Positions 29,385 to 38,843 of a DNA stretch of 51,472 bases are shown piece after piece. The translations under genes were made by a program, and so were the position numbers. The stretch spans positions 1-51,472 of the forward strand of contig JANBQS010000033.1 of assembly GCA_027577415.1 (NCBI GenBank). The letters run 5' to 3'. How positions within the stretch are numbered: position 1 is the stretch's first letter; every line of letters begins with the position of its first letter. This stretch comes from Coemansia sp. RSA 922. Lineage: Eukaryota > Kickxellomycota > Kickxellomycetes > Kickxellales > Kickxellaceae. Below the pieces are notes generated by a model, which saw only the letters and a list, made by a program, of their open reading frames with translations, was not told where the DNA came from and searched no databases.

Positions 29385-29535
29385 ATATTTGACGTCAAAG
29401 GAGACACTGATTGTCTCTGATGATCATAGTATTTCTTGTCAGTATTTATATGTTTTTTCCGCTCAGCACTTGGCTGGGAATCAGAGGAGTTTTCTTCTCT
29501 TGCTTCTTTTTTAAATTTTTATTGTATAACACTTT
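29385..29535. repeat. Dispersed repeat, copy 2 (relic of the Myb-like gene 3' end)
   Basis: Matches 19985-20130 in order: TGACGTCA (29390-29397), ATAGTATTTCTTGTCAGTAT, TCAGCACTTGGCTGGGAATC, then TTTCTTCTCTT and a T-rich stretch. On the minus strand the codons SSDSQPSA, identical to the Myb-like gene's end except for its first two residues, can still be read, without the stop. No upstream part of that gene is present here. Confidence 0.65.
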
Positions 29536-29624
29536 ATAATCTACTCTTGTAGCATTTGGTAGCATCCTCACACGTTCGTTTGGTGTCCTTTTGGTCATTA
29601 CTTGTATTGTATTGTTTATTGACG

Positions 29625-30230
29625 ATGACTGGATCTGTAGTAGCCGAAAAGCTGGGTCCAGCAAAGATCGCGCATGTGGCAAGTTTGCTAAACCACTATG
29701 TGCCGAAGAAAAAGGGACAGGAAGGTATGAGCATTGAGGCATGGTTGTCGTCGACTCGTACTACGCTGTCCAGTCAGCATGTACCATCTAACCAGTGGGT
29801 CATAATCGCGAGGACCAGAATGCCAGAGCAGGAGCAGAACGATTATAACGCGTGGATACGAACCAACCATGACGGCAAGCAGACCTGGGAGACGTTCCGG
29901 GAGTTCATGCTGAAACGGTTCACTGGGGCTGTTTCGGATATAGACGCGTACTGCCAGCTGAAACGGATGCGTCTTCCTACTCATGAAAAAGACTTGGAGG
30001 CAGTAATGGCCAGGATCGAGACGCTATGCGAGCTGACTGAATTCAAGCCAGTTGCTGAGTTCAAGGCGATCCAGTTTATATCCATGATGCCGACCGCTTT
30101 AATGATACAAGCGTTTGGGCGTGATGGCAGTGCCAGGAGCATGAAGACCGACGAGATAAAAACGCTAATACAAACGTACTATCAGTCGCGTATTAACTAC
30201 TCTTGTAACGCAAAGCATAGTCAGCAATAA
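29625..30230 (+). mobile_element. Retrotransposon gag-like protein remnant (201 aa)
   Basis: ATG at 29625 (MTGSVVAEKLGPAKIAHVAS). The core reads WETFREFMLKRFTGAVSDID, QLKRMRLPTHEKDLEAVMAR, IETLCELTE and FKAIQFISMMP, the typical W-x2-F-x3-F-x3-F / Y-x-L-x2-L pattern of the LTR-retrotransposon gag domain (Ty3-type). There is no zinc knuckle, no protease DTG/DSG motif and no reverse transcriptase downstream, where an unrelated LRR gene begins 388 bp later on the other strand. I found no LTR pair. The frame itself is intact, so it could be a captured or domesticated gag, or simply a young fragment. Confidence 0.6.
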
Positions 30231-30617
30231 GTTGAACGATATGCAACAGAAGTAATTGAAATGGAGTACAGGAATCCATTGTTGTTCTTTAAAAATAAAC
30301 GAAAAATTAGTTGAATTTCAGTCAAAGGGGGTTGGTAGAACTTTGTGTAACGACAACAGGGCATCCATTGTTATGTGTAGCACCGGCTCTTACTAGCCGC
30401 ACAGCGTTGGTTGGTCTGGTCGGCAATAAGCTGACCATTCGGCTCAGCAAATCTGCTTCTATATCTCCATTGATAACCTCTAGGCTGTTAAGCGGAGTAC
30501 AGATAACTACCAACGTATCTAGTCATCATGTCCAGAGATTGCTGACATATTAGATGCGGCCTAAGAGTAACGCTCATATATTGCACAATAACCACGAACA
30601 CAGGCTACTTCCACTAG
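30231..30617. other. Spacer between gag remnant and LRR gene
   Basis: A plus-strand frame at about 30311-30553 and a minus-strand frame at 30322-30513 are open but show no protease or other motif. Uncalled. Confidence 0.35.
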
Positions 30618-32408
30618 CTACTTCGTATATAGTAGGCGGCGAAGTGAGTTGGCATAGGGCAAGAATGGACGATTTACCATGGCCCAAGCAACCTCGCGAC
30701 TATACGCGTTGCGCATATCTTTGGGAAGGTCGACGTGCCTAAAGTTGGGACAAAGTACGGCGATTTGCACTGCAACGACTGCTATTTCCTTAGCCAAGGC
30801 ATCCTTGTCCCTGTACATGTAGTCGTAGTCGCTCTCATCCTCGTCAGCATCGTCAGCATCGTCAGCATCGTCGTCACTCTCGTCGAATATAACCAGCCTT
30901 TTAAAATTGTTGCTCAAATGGTGGTGCTTTACAAGGAGAGCGTTTGGAAGCTTGCTCTCTGAAATCGCGTCAATGTTTGCCTCAGGCTCATCTATCTGAC
31001 AAGCGAGACTAGCGAGACTTGGCAGCGCAGAGATAATCTTCAATAAGTGGCTAGTATAGAGCGGCTGGCTACAAAACTCTATATGCTGAATGAATGTGGT
31101 GCTCGGCGCAGAGAGTATAACCCCATACACTAGGTCATCAGCTGTATCGCCTCTAAGGCATAGCGCTGTTGTCACCTCCGCCATACGATGAATTTGCATT
31201 TCGATAGGATCGTTTGCTAGTCCTGTTTTAAGCGCTTCATCTTTGTCGCGCGCCGTGCCAATTGCTATCCAGTTCATCTGGGTAACGCCGCTGCGCTCAA
31301 ACACACCGAATCGACCAAACGTATTTTTGGTGAGAGCGCTAAAGGGGATGTCAAGATTCCGTAGGGTCTTGCCATTGCCCCTAAAGAGCGAGTCGTCGTC
31401 GAATGAGTATACTCCCCACATAGTTAGGTTGCGCAGAACAGGGAACAGAGCTACGTCTTCAATCGCCTCCCAGGACTCTGCATAGGGGATAGTGTCAGTT
31501 TCCATGCATAACGACGTCAAGCTGCTATAGACTGCCGGAGTCTTTGTATCACCATAGATCAGGGCACGCCAGTCGGCTTCGGATTCGAGTTCTATAGAAA
31601 GCTGCTTCAGCGTGCCAGCACTGTGATGAGCAATCCGCACGAATGGCTCACATGCCATATGGGGTCCCTGTGTAATACTCGTCAGTCCAGACAAACCCTG
31701 TAGACTGAGTGACACAAGAGACGACCAACTTCTGGACTCTACCAACAGACGAGTAATATTTCCACAGCACAGCTCCGATACTAAAACATCACACAATTCC
31801 ATGTTCCTTTCGTCCGTCGAGCCAAGAGAGTGAAATGACACGACTATCTCGGTTGCAGCAGGAACCAGTCGTCGCAAGGCGCGAGAAAAATCAACTGCCC
31901 GCTTATTCCTGTTAGTCGACGGGGCAATGGAGGCAGGAAGTATGCGGCGACCAGGCTTTCGGGAGTTTACGCCATACGTGATTACGCAAACCATCAGAAT
32001 AGTTGCTGACGGAAATACTGGAAAGTCGGCCTTTGAACGAGAGGAAATATTCCTGAATTTCCGGCTGTAGATCTCACTCCAGCTAGGAGCATTCACGATA
32101 ACTTGTTTGACAAGGCTTTGTCCACGATACAGCGGAAACGGAAAGCCGGAAGGCAAAGTGAGATACGTCATGCTGAGTCCTTTGGGAGAGTTGTCGAAAC
32201 GGATCTGGCAATTGTCACAAAGAGACACGAGTGCAGCTTCGCGCCAGTGCTCGCTGACACTGAGAAGTGGATAGAGGACCTCCTTGCACTCGTTGCGCTT
32301 GTCAATGTCAGTATCGAACGAATCTCTAGGGCGCTCAGCCAGATATTCGACGACCTTCTCCAAAATCAACAGAGGCAGGGTTTGGAACAGAGACAACGGT
32401 GAGGACAT
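30618..32408 (-). CDS. Divergent F-box-like/LRR protein (596 aa), second subfamily
   Basis: ATG at 32408 (MSSPLSLFQTLPLLILEKVV). The F-box-like part (LP.LILEKVVEYLAERPRDS, then VLYPLLSVSEHWREAALVSL) is closer to a standard F-box than in the other members. The middle keeps YSFDDDSLFRGNGKTLRNL near residue 332, but the GKRFRCWH block is missing. Instead there is an acidic run (DDADDADDADEDESD near 508) made by a 9-bp repeat, and the tail VLCPNFRHVDLP and YANSLRRLLYTK. It is therefore a distinct, older branch. A TGACGTCA lies 82 bp before the start codon (32490-32497). No intron. Confidence 0.78.
   Translation of the reverse strand: MSSPLSLFQTLPLLILEKVVEYLAERPRDSFDTDIDKRNECKEVLYPLLSVSEHWREAALVSLCDNCQIRFDNSPKGLSMTYLTLPSGFPFPLYRGQSLVKQVIVNAPSWSEIYSRKFRNISSRSKADFPVFPSATILMVCVITYGVNSRKPGRRILPASIAPSTNRNKRAVDFSRALRRLVPAATEIVVSFHSLGSTDERNMELCDVLVSELCCGNITRLLVESRSWSSLVSLSLQGLSGLTSITQGPHMACEPFVRIAHHSAGTLKQLSIELESEADWRALIYGDTKTPAVYSSLTSLCMETDTIPYAESWEAIEDVALFPVLRNLTMWGVYSFDDDSLFRGNGKTLRNLDIPFSALTKNTFGRFGVFERSGVTQMNWIAIGTARDKDEALKTGLANDPIEMQIHRMAEVTTALCLRGDTADDLVYGVILSAPSTTFIQHIEFCSQPLYTSHLLKIISALPSLASLACQIDEPEANIDAISESKLPNALLVKHHHLSNNFKRLVIFDESDDDADDADDADEDESDYDYMYRDKDALAKEIAVVAVQIAVLCPNFRHVDLPKDMRNAYSREVAWAMVNRPFLPYANSLRRLLYTK
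30843..30875. repeat. 9-bp microsatellite in coding sequence
   Basis: gtcagcatc repeated three times followed by gtcgtc, encoding the Asp-Asp-Ala run on the minus strand of the 30618-32408 gene. Confidence 0.7.
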
Positions 32409-32855
32409 GTTAAGATACTTGAAAAAGTTAGAAAAGGTGTAAAAATAAAATATCAATATCAATAAAGCAGTGGAAGAAAGGGCGTGTAGTGACGTCAAGG
32501 CTCAAGCTTTAAATTGCTTTTATGCGCAGGAATATCTAACTTCTGATATCTATGCAAACTCTTCTGCACATCACCAGATACCAGATAGCCATTAGTTTGG
32601 GATTACTACACCAAAGTTGTCAGTCCACGGCAAAACTCGTGAATCTCAATTTTGAGATTAAATTCTACGTAATAATTTGGTTGACCTCCAGGTATTCATA
32701 GTATCGTACTCATTTATCTCTTACAGCATATCGAAATGTGTCGAATAGATTTCATCGACCGCTATGTTTTCACACAAGTCTATTAATCGCCAAGTCGAAA
32801 TATGCTGAATTTAATAGAATCCACTTTCGACACCTTGGTTTAAACTAGCGCCTTT
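32409..32855. promoter_or_regulatory. Intergenic region with CRE-like site
   Basis: Holds TGACGTCA at 32490-32497 upstream of the 30618-32408 gene. Otherwise AT-rich with no frame. Confidence 0.4.
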
Positions 32856-34574
32856 TTATTGTAAAGCCTTGGCACTTGGATATTCGTCTTTCCACCCGCT
32901 AAACAGTAGTCGACGTAGCCGCGTGGCATGTTTAATGTATGCCTTTGAATTGATAATCCCTTTCAAGTTTACCATGAACACCTCGCGATTTTCAGCAGGG
33001 ACTGCTGCGTAGTCAAAATTAGGGCATACCAACGCCAACAGCAGCACACATTTGGCAACTATTTTAAACTCTACATCATACAACTTCAACCGCCAACAGC
33101 GGAACCGCTCTCCTGCTGGCGCATAGTTGGCGATGACATAGGCGGGAAGCTTGTGCTTGGAGATGCCACTCGGCAGCGAGCCCATCTTTGCTGACCCTGT
33201 ATACAAATCCGAGAGAAGCGGCAGTGCCTTGACTAATGCGATAGCATCCCAGAGATCCATTGACATGAGGGGCATCAAAAGCACCTGGATACAGGCATAC
33301 TCGCCCAACGCCGGTATTAAAGGGGAAAACGGTGGAACAGCCAGCAGATGGTCCAATTCGCGCTCACTGGCATTGGGTCCAATGCTCAGAACAAACGCCA
33401 TATATGCAATGTCCGTATCGAAAAGGGCCTGTGTGCGATCTGATGCAAGCCCGAGCCTGACACACTGCAGTTTCGGATGGCTGTTGTGAGTAAAGACCCG
33501 AGACCCTTGAAGAACTCCAATTAAACCTGGCGATAGATCCAAATACAGATACTCGAGTGTCTCTGCGTTCCCTCTAAACGGCATGTCGTCACCAAAGAGA
33601 TATCCAGAATTAAAGCTCAGACATCGAAGTGCAGGAAAGGGTATTGCGCCAGGAAAGGTGGGCTTTTGTGGACTAAACCAACCCGATTTTTGCTGAATTT
33701 TTAGCACACGCAAGCAAGGATACTGTACATAGCTGCCGTCAACGTTCAAGAAAAGTTCGCATACGTTCCCTGCCTCCACCACATTAATATCCAGGGTCTG
33801 TAAGGTCGGTGCGTTATGCCGCGCTAGCTGCATCAATAGATCGCTGTTATCTGCACTCCAGTCTGCGTGAACTAGGCTACAGATACCGGTTGGTGGTGGT
33901 TCAAGACGCATCGGACTGTGGTTGTAGTAGTGCTCAATCGTATTGCCAAGCTGGTGTAGTTGCAAGACAAGGCTGCTGAAATGTTGAACAGCAAACTCGG
34001 GTTCGTTGGCAGCGGGCGACTGCAACGAAATGCAAACTCTCCTCGTCATCGGCGCCATCACTCTAATACGCTGCACAAAAGAGTGGATGTTGGGCTCGAC
34101 GTCCTCTGCAGTGAAAACACTGGCAAGCAGCCGCTGCTTCCTTGTCGCCTGAGTCAATGTGAGTTTGAGGGAGCGAACCATGGGAAACGAAAAGTCGCTG
34201 TGGGGTTCACGCAGTAGCTCCCTCAACGCAGCTCCATTGTAGACACTAAACGTGTCTAGAGTAATATCCAGCTCTTGCGCGTGAAGATGCGTCGGAAAGC
34301 CTATGCCCCTGAGTCGCTTTGGCCACAGAGTCATGTTGTTGCTTCTGTGAATTAAGAAACGAGTAAGGTCAAGAGTGTGGATCTTGCAGTAGCGCGCAAT
34401 AACAGCAGCACGGAAATCTTGACAAACACTCAGCAGCGGCATCAAAAGTACTGCATACTCCTCAGAGCTGTTAGTAACGCCATCAAACCACAAACGGCTG
34501 CTCCCTGCGACCTGGTCAACTATCTGCTCAACAACGTGGGATGGAAGGATCTGGGCCAAAGATAATGTATGCAT
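32856..34574 (-). CDS. F-box-like/LRR family protein (572 aa)
   Basis: ATG at 34574 (MHTLSLAQILPSHVVEQIVD). F-box-like residues about 3-70 (VVEQIVDQVAGSSR, then LLMPLLSVCQDFRAAVIARY). Blocks: YNGAALRELLREPHSDFSFP, IHSFVQRIRVMAPMTRRV, YLFGDDMPFRGNAETLEYL near 323, VFTHNSHPKLQCV, LSIGPNASERELD, LPLLSDLYTG, AGERFRCWR near 485 (variant of MGKRFRCWH), LLLALVCPNFDYA, ATRLRRLLFSGW, and a short tail. All major blocks are present, so it is taken as intact. Substitutions in the otherwise near-invariant blocks suggest faster change than in its neighbours. Confidence 0.82.
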   Translation of the reverse strand: MHTLSLAQILPSHVVEQIVDQVAGSSRLWFDGVTNSSEEYAVLLMPLLSVCQDFRAAVIARYCKIHTLDLTRFLIHRSNNMTLWPKRLRGIGFPTHLHAQELDITLDTFSVYNGAALRELLREPHSDFSFPMVRSLKLTLTQATRKQRLLASVFTAEDVEPNIHSFVQRIRVMAPMTRRVCISLQSPAANEPEFAVQHFSSLVLQLHQLGNTIEHYYNHSPMRLEPPPTGICSLVHADWSADNSDLLMQLARHNAPTLQTLDINVVEAGNVCELFLNVDGSYVQYPCLRVLKIQQKSGWFSPQKPTFPGAIPFPALRCLSFNSGYLFGDDMPFRGNAETLEYLYLDLSPGLIGVLQGSRVFTHNSHPKLQCVRLGLASDRTQALFDTDIAYMAFVLSIGPNASERELDHLLAVPPFSPLIPALGEYACIQVLLMPLMSMDLWDAIALVKALPLLSDLYTGSAKMGSLPSGISKHKLPAYVIANYAPAGERFRCWRLKLYDVEFKIVAKCVLLLALVCPNFDYAAVPAENREVFMVNLKGIINSKAYIKHATRLRRLLFSGWKDEYPSAKALQ

Positions 34575-34599
34575 CAAATAGTTTGAAAATCAAGTAATG

Positions 34600-35819
34600 A
34601 GAAAGGAACAAAAAAGCATACGTAAAAACAAATGCAAAAAAATGCCAGCAGCCACAGTAATGAGAAGCAGATGTCCCAATTATGGACGTGGTTTTTTTCT
34701 AGTTGCTGCGGATGGATCACCAAATAGAAGGTGGCCTCAGTCTACTCTTCCCATTGAATTACAATCGCAAGTCATTTTTGCCCAGTTCATTGCATCTATG
34801 TTTAGCCAGCAAGAGTCACCATACCAGGACTGGAGTGGTGGGCCTGCTGGAAGCGGCAACCAACAAACCGCTGCCCAGGGAGAATGGTCGCCCTTATAGA
34901 GCAGGAGTGGATGGTGACAAGATTACTGGAGCAAATACAAGTGACACACCCAGAGTATCACATAAATCAACGGGAACTGACAGCCCTAAGCAATAACACC
35001 AAGACAGTTGGAGACGGAACGTACACTCCCCAGAGATCATTTGGGAAAACTTCAGAACGTGACTCCTCAGAGCGTTCACTAGGGCTCAAGCTGCTACTGA
35101 GTAGCATTCCAGTAATGCAAAGGCAGTGCGCGTGGTATGCTGAGGCCTATCCAAAAAGGGAAATGGGTCGCTGTCCAAAGAACCATCACGGAGAGGAACT
35201 GGAGACCCAGCTGGAGAACCATGAAATGCCAGCAAGGGACGGAGAGGTCAGTGCAGAGACATACAGCTGGGGGACAGGGAACCAAGACTGATGACGATAG
35301 GGAGCCGTGAAGAGGCACCATTGGAGTCGATGGCACACTACTTAAAGTGTAACTTGGGGGACCCACTGCCAAACAGACCCAAGGACAAGTTGGTGGCAGA
35401 AATCTGGAAATACGACTTTTGCACAAGGCGCAATAGCTTTGTCGGCATCTGGACCTGGGACTGGGAGGACGTCCAACATATACTGGCAAGACAGCTTTAC
35501 CAAGGACAGATGATAAAGGAGAGCGCAGTCAGACGAGTAATGCAAGCGGCATATAGGAAAGGACTACGCTATGAACGGGCTAGATGGGAACACAGAAATG
35601 ACTGACAGATCGAGCGGGAGAGAGACTCAAGAATATCGCCAGAAGCAAGGAGGAAGAATATGTGCGAGGATCAACCGCAACCAGCAGACGGACTGGATGA
35701 TAGGGTGCCTAAATGGTCCCAAACATGGAAACATAGGGAGGATGAATTCTGATTATTCTCAAGAGCAGTGCAGGTTCAAATCACAATGGGCGTTTCGGCC
35801 TCAGGGAAACCACGAATAA
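34600..35819 (+). other. Mosaic of overlapping open frames, possible decayed gene
   Basis: Four frames follow each other in different phases: 34597-34899, 34884-35291, 35291-35605 and 35571-35819. Their products are all hydrophilic, Gln/Glu/Arg-rich and similar in style (PQRSFGKTSERDSSERSLG; WTWDWEDVQHILARQLYQGQ; GLRYERARWEHRND). The sequence composition (purine-rich plus strand) changes abruptly from the flanks. That is what a single frameshifted ORF, a LINE ORF1-like protein or a multi-exon gene would look like. I recognise no domain. The region ends in an A-rich stretch near 35815-35826, as retroposed DNA often does. Confidence 0.35.
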
Positions 35820-36829
35820 AAAATATTTTTCATATGGCCACAGGGATTGGGTGTTGATGTTGTCGCACTGAGTATGCTGAACTAATTTTTATTATTAGAA
35901 TCGCCCATATAATTAACTGCCCCACTTGGAAATAAAACAGTCTATCATCAGCAAGAGTCACCGAGGTAGGCAGCTACAGTGCATTGCATCCTAGGCCAAT
36001 GTTTGGGCAATGTCGGCCGCCACTTATCTTACATGCTCTTCACATTTGGCAACAAACAAAAGTTAGGTTTTGAGCAACACCAGCGATATACCAACTCAAT
36101 CTCTGCTAGGGCTATCATCCATTAGAGCACCCCTTAATGACAAGTGACCTTGGTACATCGGTGTAGCAGCTAAGAAAAGTCTGTGCTGCAACAGGGGTTT
36201 TTTACTCTGAGCAACCTGGCCATGTATTATTATTGGACATAAACGGTCATTGCTCATACCATACATGTCAATTACTACACTTTTTTCTTTGCCAAGGTCA
36301 GTTAATGACGTCTTGGTGTGTAAATTGACAGCAGTGCTCTAAGAGAAATGCAAACGTTACATTTATCAGTTGTTGAGATAGCAATAGAATTGATAGTGGC
36401 AAGCTCTAAAAATATTATACCCATGGCCTGTGGCACAAGCTTGACCAATAGTCTTGCTACATAGGTTGATTAGTGTACTTTAAATACCACATTGTAACAA
36501 GCCCATTAGAGTAGGGTGAGGTAGTAGTCCAAATCAGATACATATGTGCATTGCGGGTGATGTACATACTGGATGACTCCGACCCTGTTGGCTTGGGTTC
36601 GAATCTCGCTTCTTCAAAAAAAAATCCCGCGGTCAGTGGGTACCAAACACCCGCACAAAGAGATTAAAAAAAAGCGAAGATGAATTCCACGAAAAATAGC
36701 AAAAGTGATGATGAATGCCACAACCAAAAAACCAATAAAAAGTTTAATAATATTTTTATCGTTTTTTTTGCAACTGAACATTAATAATAATTTAGAAAGC
36801 AGGCTGCTCTTTGATAATAGTATTATTGC
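35820..36829. other. Long intergenic DNA, no gene seen
   Basis: About 1 kb of AT-rich DNA without a sustained frame. A GGTTCGAATCT string at about 36595 resembles a tRNA B-box and is followed by A-runs (36617, 36665), but no cloverleaf could be drawn. TGACGTCT lies at 36306. Confidence 0.4.
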
Positions 36830-38581
36830 CTATATAGTCTTGACGTCGGAGATCTCGAGTATCAGCTTACTGGGCAACAGGCGCTGCAAACTGGAAGCAT
36901 ACGGCAAGAACATGTTAGTGGATATTGCCTCCCTTATATGCGCCATGAACAAATTGCTGTTAGAGGAGCTCGTAATTGCGTGGTCAAAATTGGGGCAGAC
37001 CAAAGCCAACAACAGGACACACGATATGGTATCCCCTCTAGACACCCACTTGTCCTCATACGTAATGCGCCAGCACCGGAAACTTTTGCTCAGCGAGACA
37101 TACTTTGAAACCACGTACTCGGGGAGCATATCCGTGGTAACCTCGGCAGGCAGTGAACCTACGACGGGAGATGGGTTTTGAATCTCTGACAAAAGTGGGA
37201 GCAACTCAATAAGCGTAATGGCGTCCCAGAGTGTCAGGCGCGTATCCGGCAGAACCAAGACCTGGAGGTTGGTGTAGTCGCCAAACACTGGAAGCGAGGA
37301 ATGAAACCAAGTACAGGAATTTAGGCCCTTTATCTCTCGCATAGTTGCCGCCGGTGCAATGTCTAGCAAATACTGCAGCCGTGTTTCGTCTGTAGCAAAA
37401 TCGTCTTGAACATAACCGAGTGGAAGCTCGATCTTTACGCAGCGCAGCCTCGGATGACTGATAGACGTAAATACGCTATGCCTCTTGAGCATATTAGCCA
37501 TATCGCGATCCAATATAATGTCCAAGCACTTGAGCGTGTCTGCGTTTCCCCTGAAGAGTATGTCATCGCCAAACGGAAAAGGTCCTGCGATATGTAGATG
37601 ACAAAGTTGCGGGAACGGCACAACATTGGTAATAACGGGCCTGCAATGTCCATAATTGCCCCAGCCGCTTCTCAGCTTCAGCACGCGCAACTGTGGATAG
37701 GCTACGTCATCGCCATTAGCACCTTTGACTAGACCAGAAATATTTTCCCACGTGTAGGTTCCGATAGAGAGGGACTGTAGTGTCATTGCGTTCTGTCGCG
37801 CTAGATGCATAGTCGCATTCTGCTGTGCTTGAGGCGTCGTTTGCGTGCGGGTCACGATGGTATCGACACTGACGTCCATATCAATGTGCACCAAGTGGGA
37901 AATACTGACTGCGGGTAGCTCCAAGGGCACATTATGCTCGCTGACTTTGTACACAACGCGAGTTGCGAGCTGAAAGACTTGCGATAGAAATCCGTTCATG
38001 TGCTGGGTGTCCGCGGGCAGGGTAACAGGGTTTGAAGTGCCAACCACCTCGATTTCGCAAACCATAGGCGCCATTTGCTTCATTCGCTGTACAAAGGCGC
38101 GGATATTAGCATCAACTTTGGCAGCTTCTGGCGCCACGTAGTCTGGTTCACGATACGGATAGAACGTAAAAATGAGCTTTCGAGCCTGCGGAAACGCGCA
38201 GCCGTCGAATGGCGCACGCGAAAACGCCTCTAGTGTCTTGCCGGTATAAAATCCCGACTTGCCCAATAGTATGTGTATCTCTCGGGCCAAGTGGTGCATT
38301 GAAGGGTAGAACTTTTTGAGGCGCTTAGACCACCAATACTGCCCAACGTCCTTTTCGTAATCGTCGTCTTTAACTTTCACTGTGTTGGACCGGTAAAACT
38401 TCAGACAGGAGACATCGCGAAAGTTGCGACAGACCCACAGCAACGGTAAAAGCAATATTTTGTGCTCGGCCGAGTCGGCAGTGATGCCTTCGGCCAAAAG
38501 CCGATTACTAGCCACTAGATGATCCACGATCCGCTCCACAATGTGAAAGGGGAGGAGTTGGAATAGAGATAAAGGTGGCAT
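36830..38581 (-). CDS. F-box-like/LRR family protein (583 aa)
   Basis: ATG at 38581 (MPPLSLFQLLPFHIVERIVD). The earlier in-frame codon is a TTG. F-box-like residues about 4-70 (HIVERIVDHLVASNR, then LLLPLLWVCRNFRDVSCLKF). Blocks: YTGKTLEAFSRAPFDGCAFP, IRAFVQRMKQMAPMVCEIEV, FPFGDDILFRGNADTLKCL near 332, VFTSISHPRLRCV, LLDIAPAATMREI, LPLLSEIQN, SLSKSFRCWR near 492 (variant), LLLALVCPNFDHA, and LPYASSLQRLLPSKL with a 10-residue extra tail. This is the last family member before the region changes character. Intact. Confidence 0.82.
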   Translation of the reverse strand: MPPLSLFQLLPFHIVERIVDHLVASNRLLAEGITADSAEHKILLLPLLWVCRNFRDVSCLKFYRSNTVKVKDDDYEKDVGQYWWSKRLKKFYPSMHHLAREIHILLGKSGFYTGKTLEAFSRAPFDGCAFPQARKLIFTFYPYREPDYVAPEAAKVDANIRAFVQRMKQMAPMVCEIEVVGTSNPVTLPADTQHMNGFLSQVFQLATRVVYKVSEHNVPLELPAVSISHLVHIDMDVSVDTIVTRTQTTPQAQQNATMHLARQNAMTLQSLSIGTYTWENISGLVKGANGDDVAYPQLRVLKLRSGWGNYGHCRPVITNVVPFPQLCHLHIAGPFPFGDDILFRGNADTLKCLDIILDRDMANMLKRHSVFTSISHPRLRCVKIELPLGYVQDDFATDETRLQYLLDIAPAATMREIKGLNSCTWFHSSLPVFGDYTNLQVLVLPDTRLTLWDAITLIELLPLLSEIQNPSPVVGSLPAEVTTDMLPEYVVSKYVSLSKSFRCWRITYEDKWVSRGDTISCVLLLALVCPNFDHAITSSSNSNLFMAHIREAISTNMFLPYASSLQRLLPSKLILEISDVKTI

Positions 38582-38843
38582 GTCAGTTGGCAGATTAGAC
38601 AATAATTATAATAATAAAGATAATTGAGAGATAAAGGGAAGAGAGAAAAGGAAAGTACTCACTTTTCTTTAATGTCAAAGGGCTCCATTTCTTCTTTGGC
38701 GAAAAAAGGCAGGCAACTTGCCTACTGCGGATCAACTAAGAGGCTGTCGATCGCATTTGAAATCCATATCCGATGAGCCCAACCTCAAAAGATTTTCGTC
38801 AATCAAGGCTGGTTGTCAAAAAAAAATAGTGTCTATGTATTGG

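Noticed and set aside
36580..36640. tRNA gene or tRNA-derived SINE suggested by GGTTCGAATCT and A-runs
   Set aside because: No matching T-stem, D-arm or acceptor stem could be paired. Only a B-box-like string is present.
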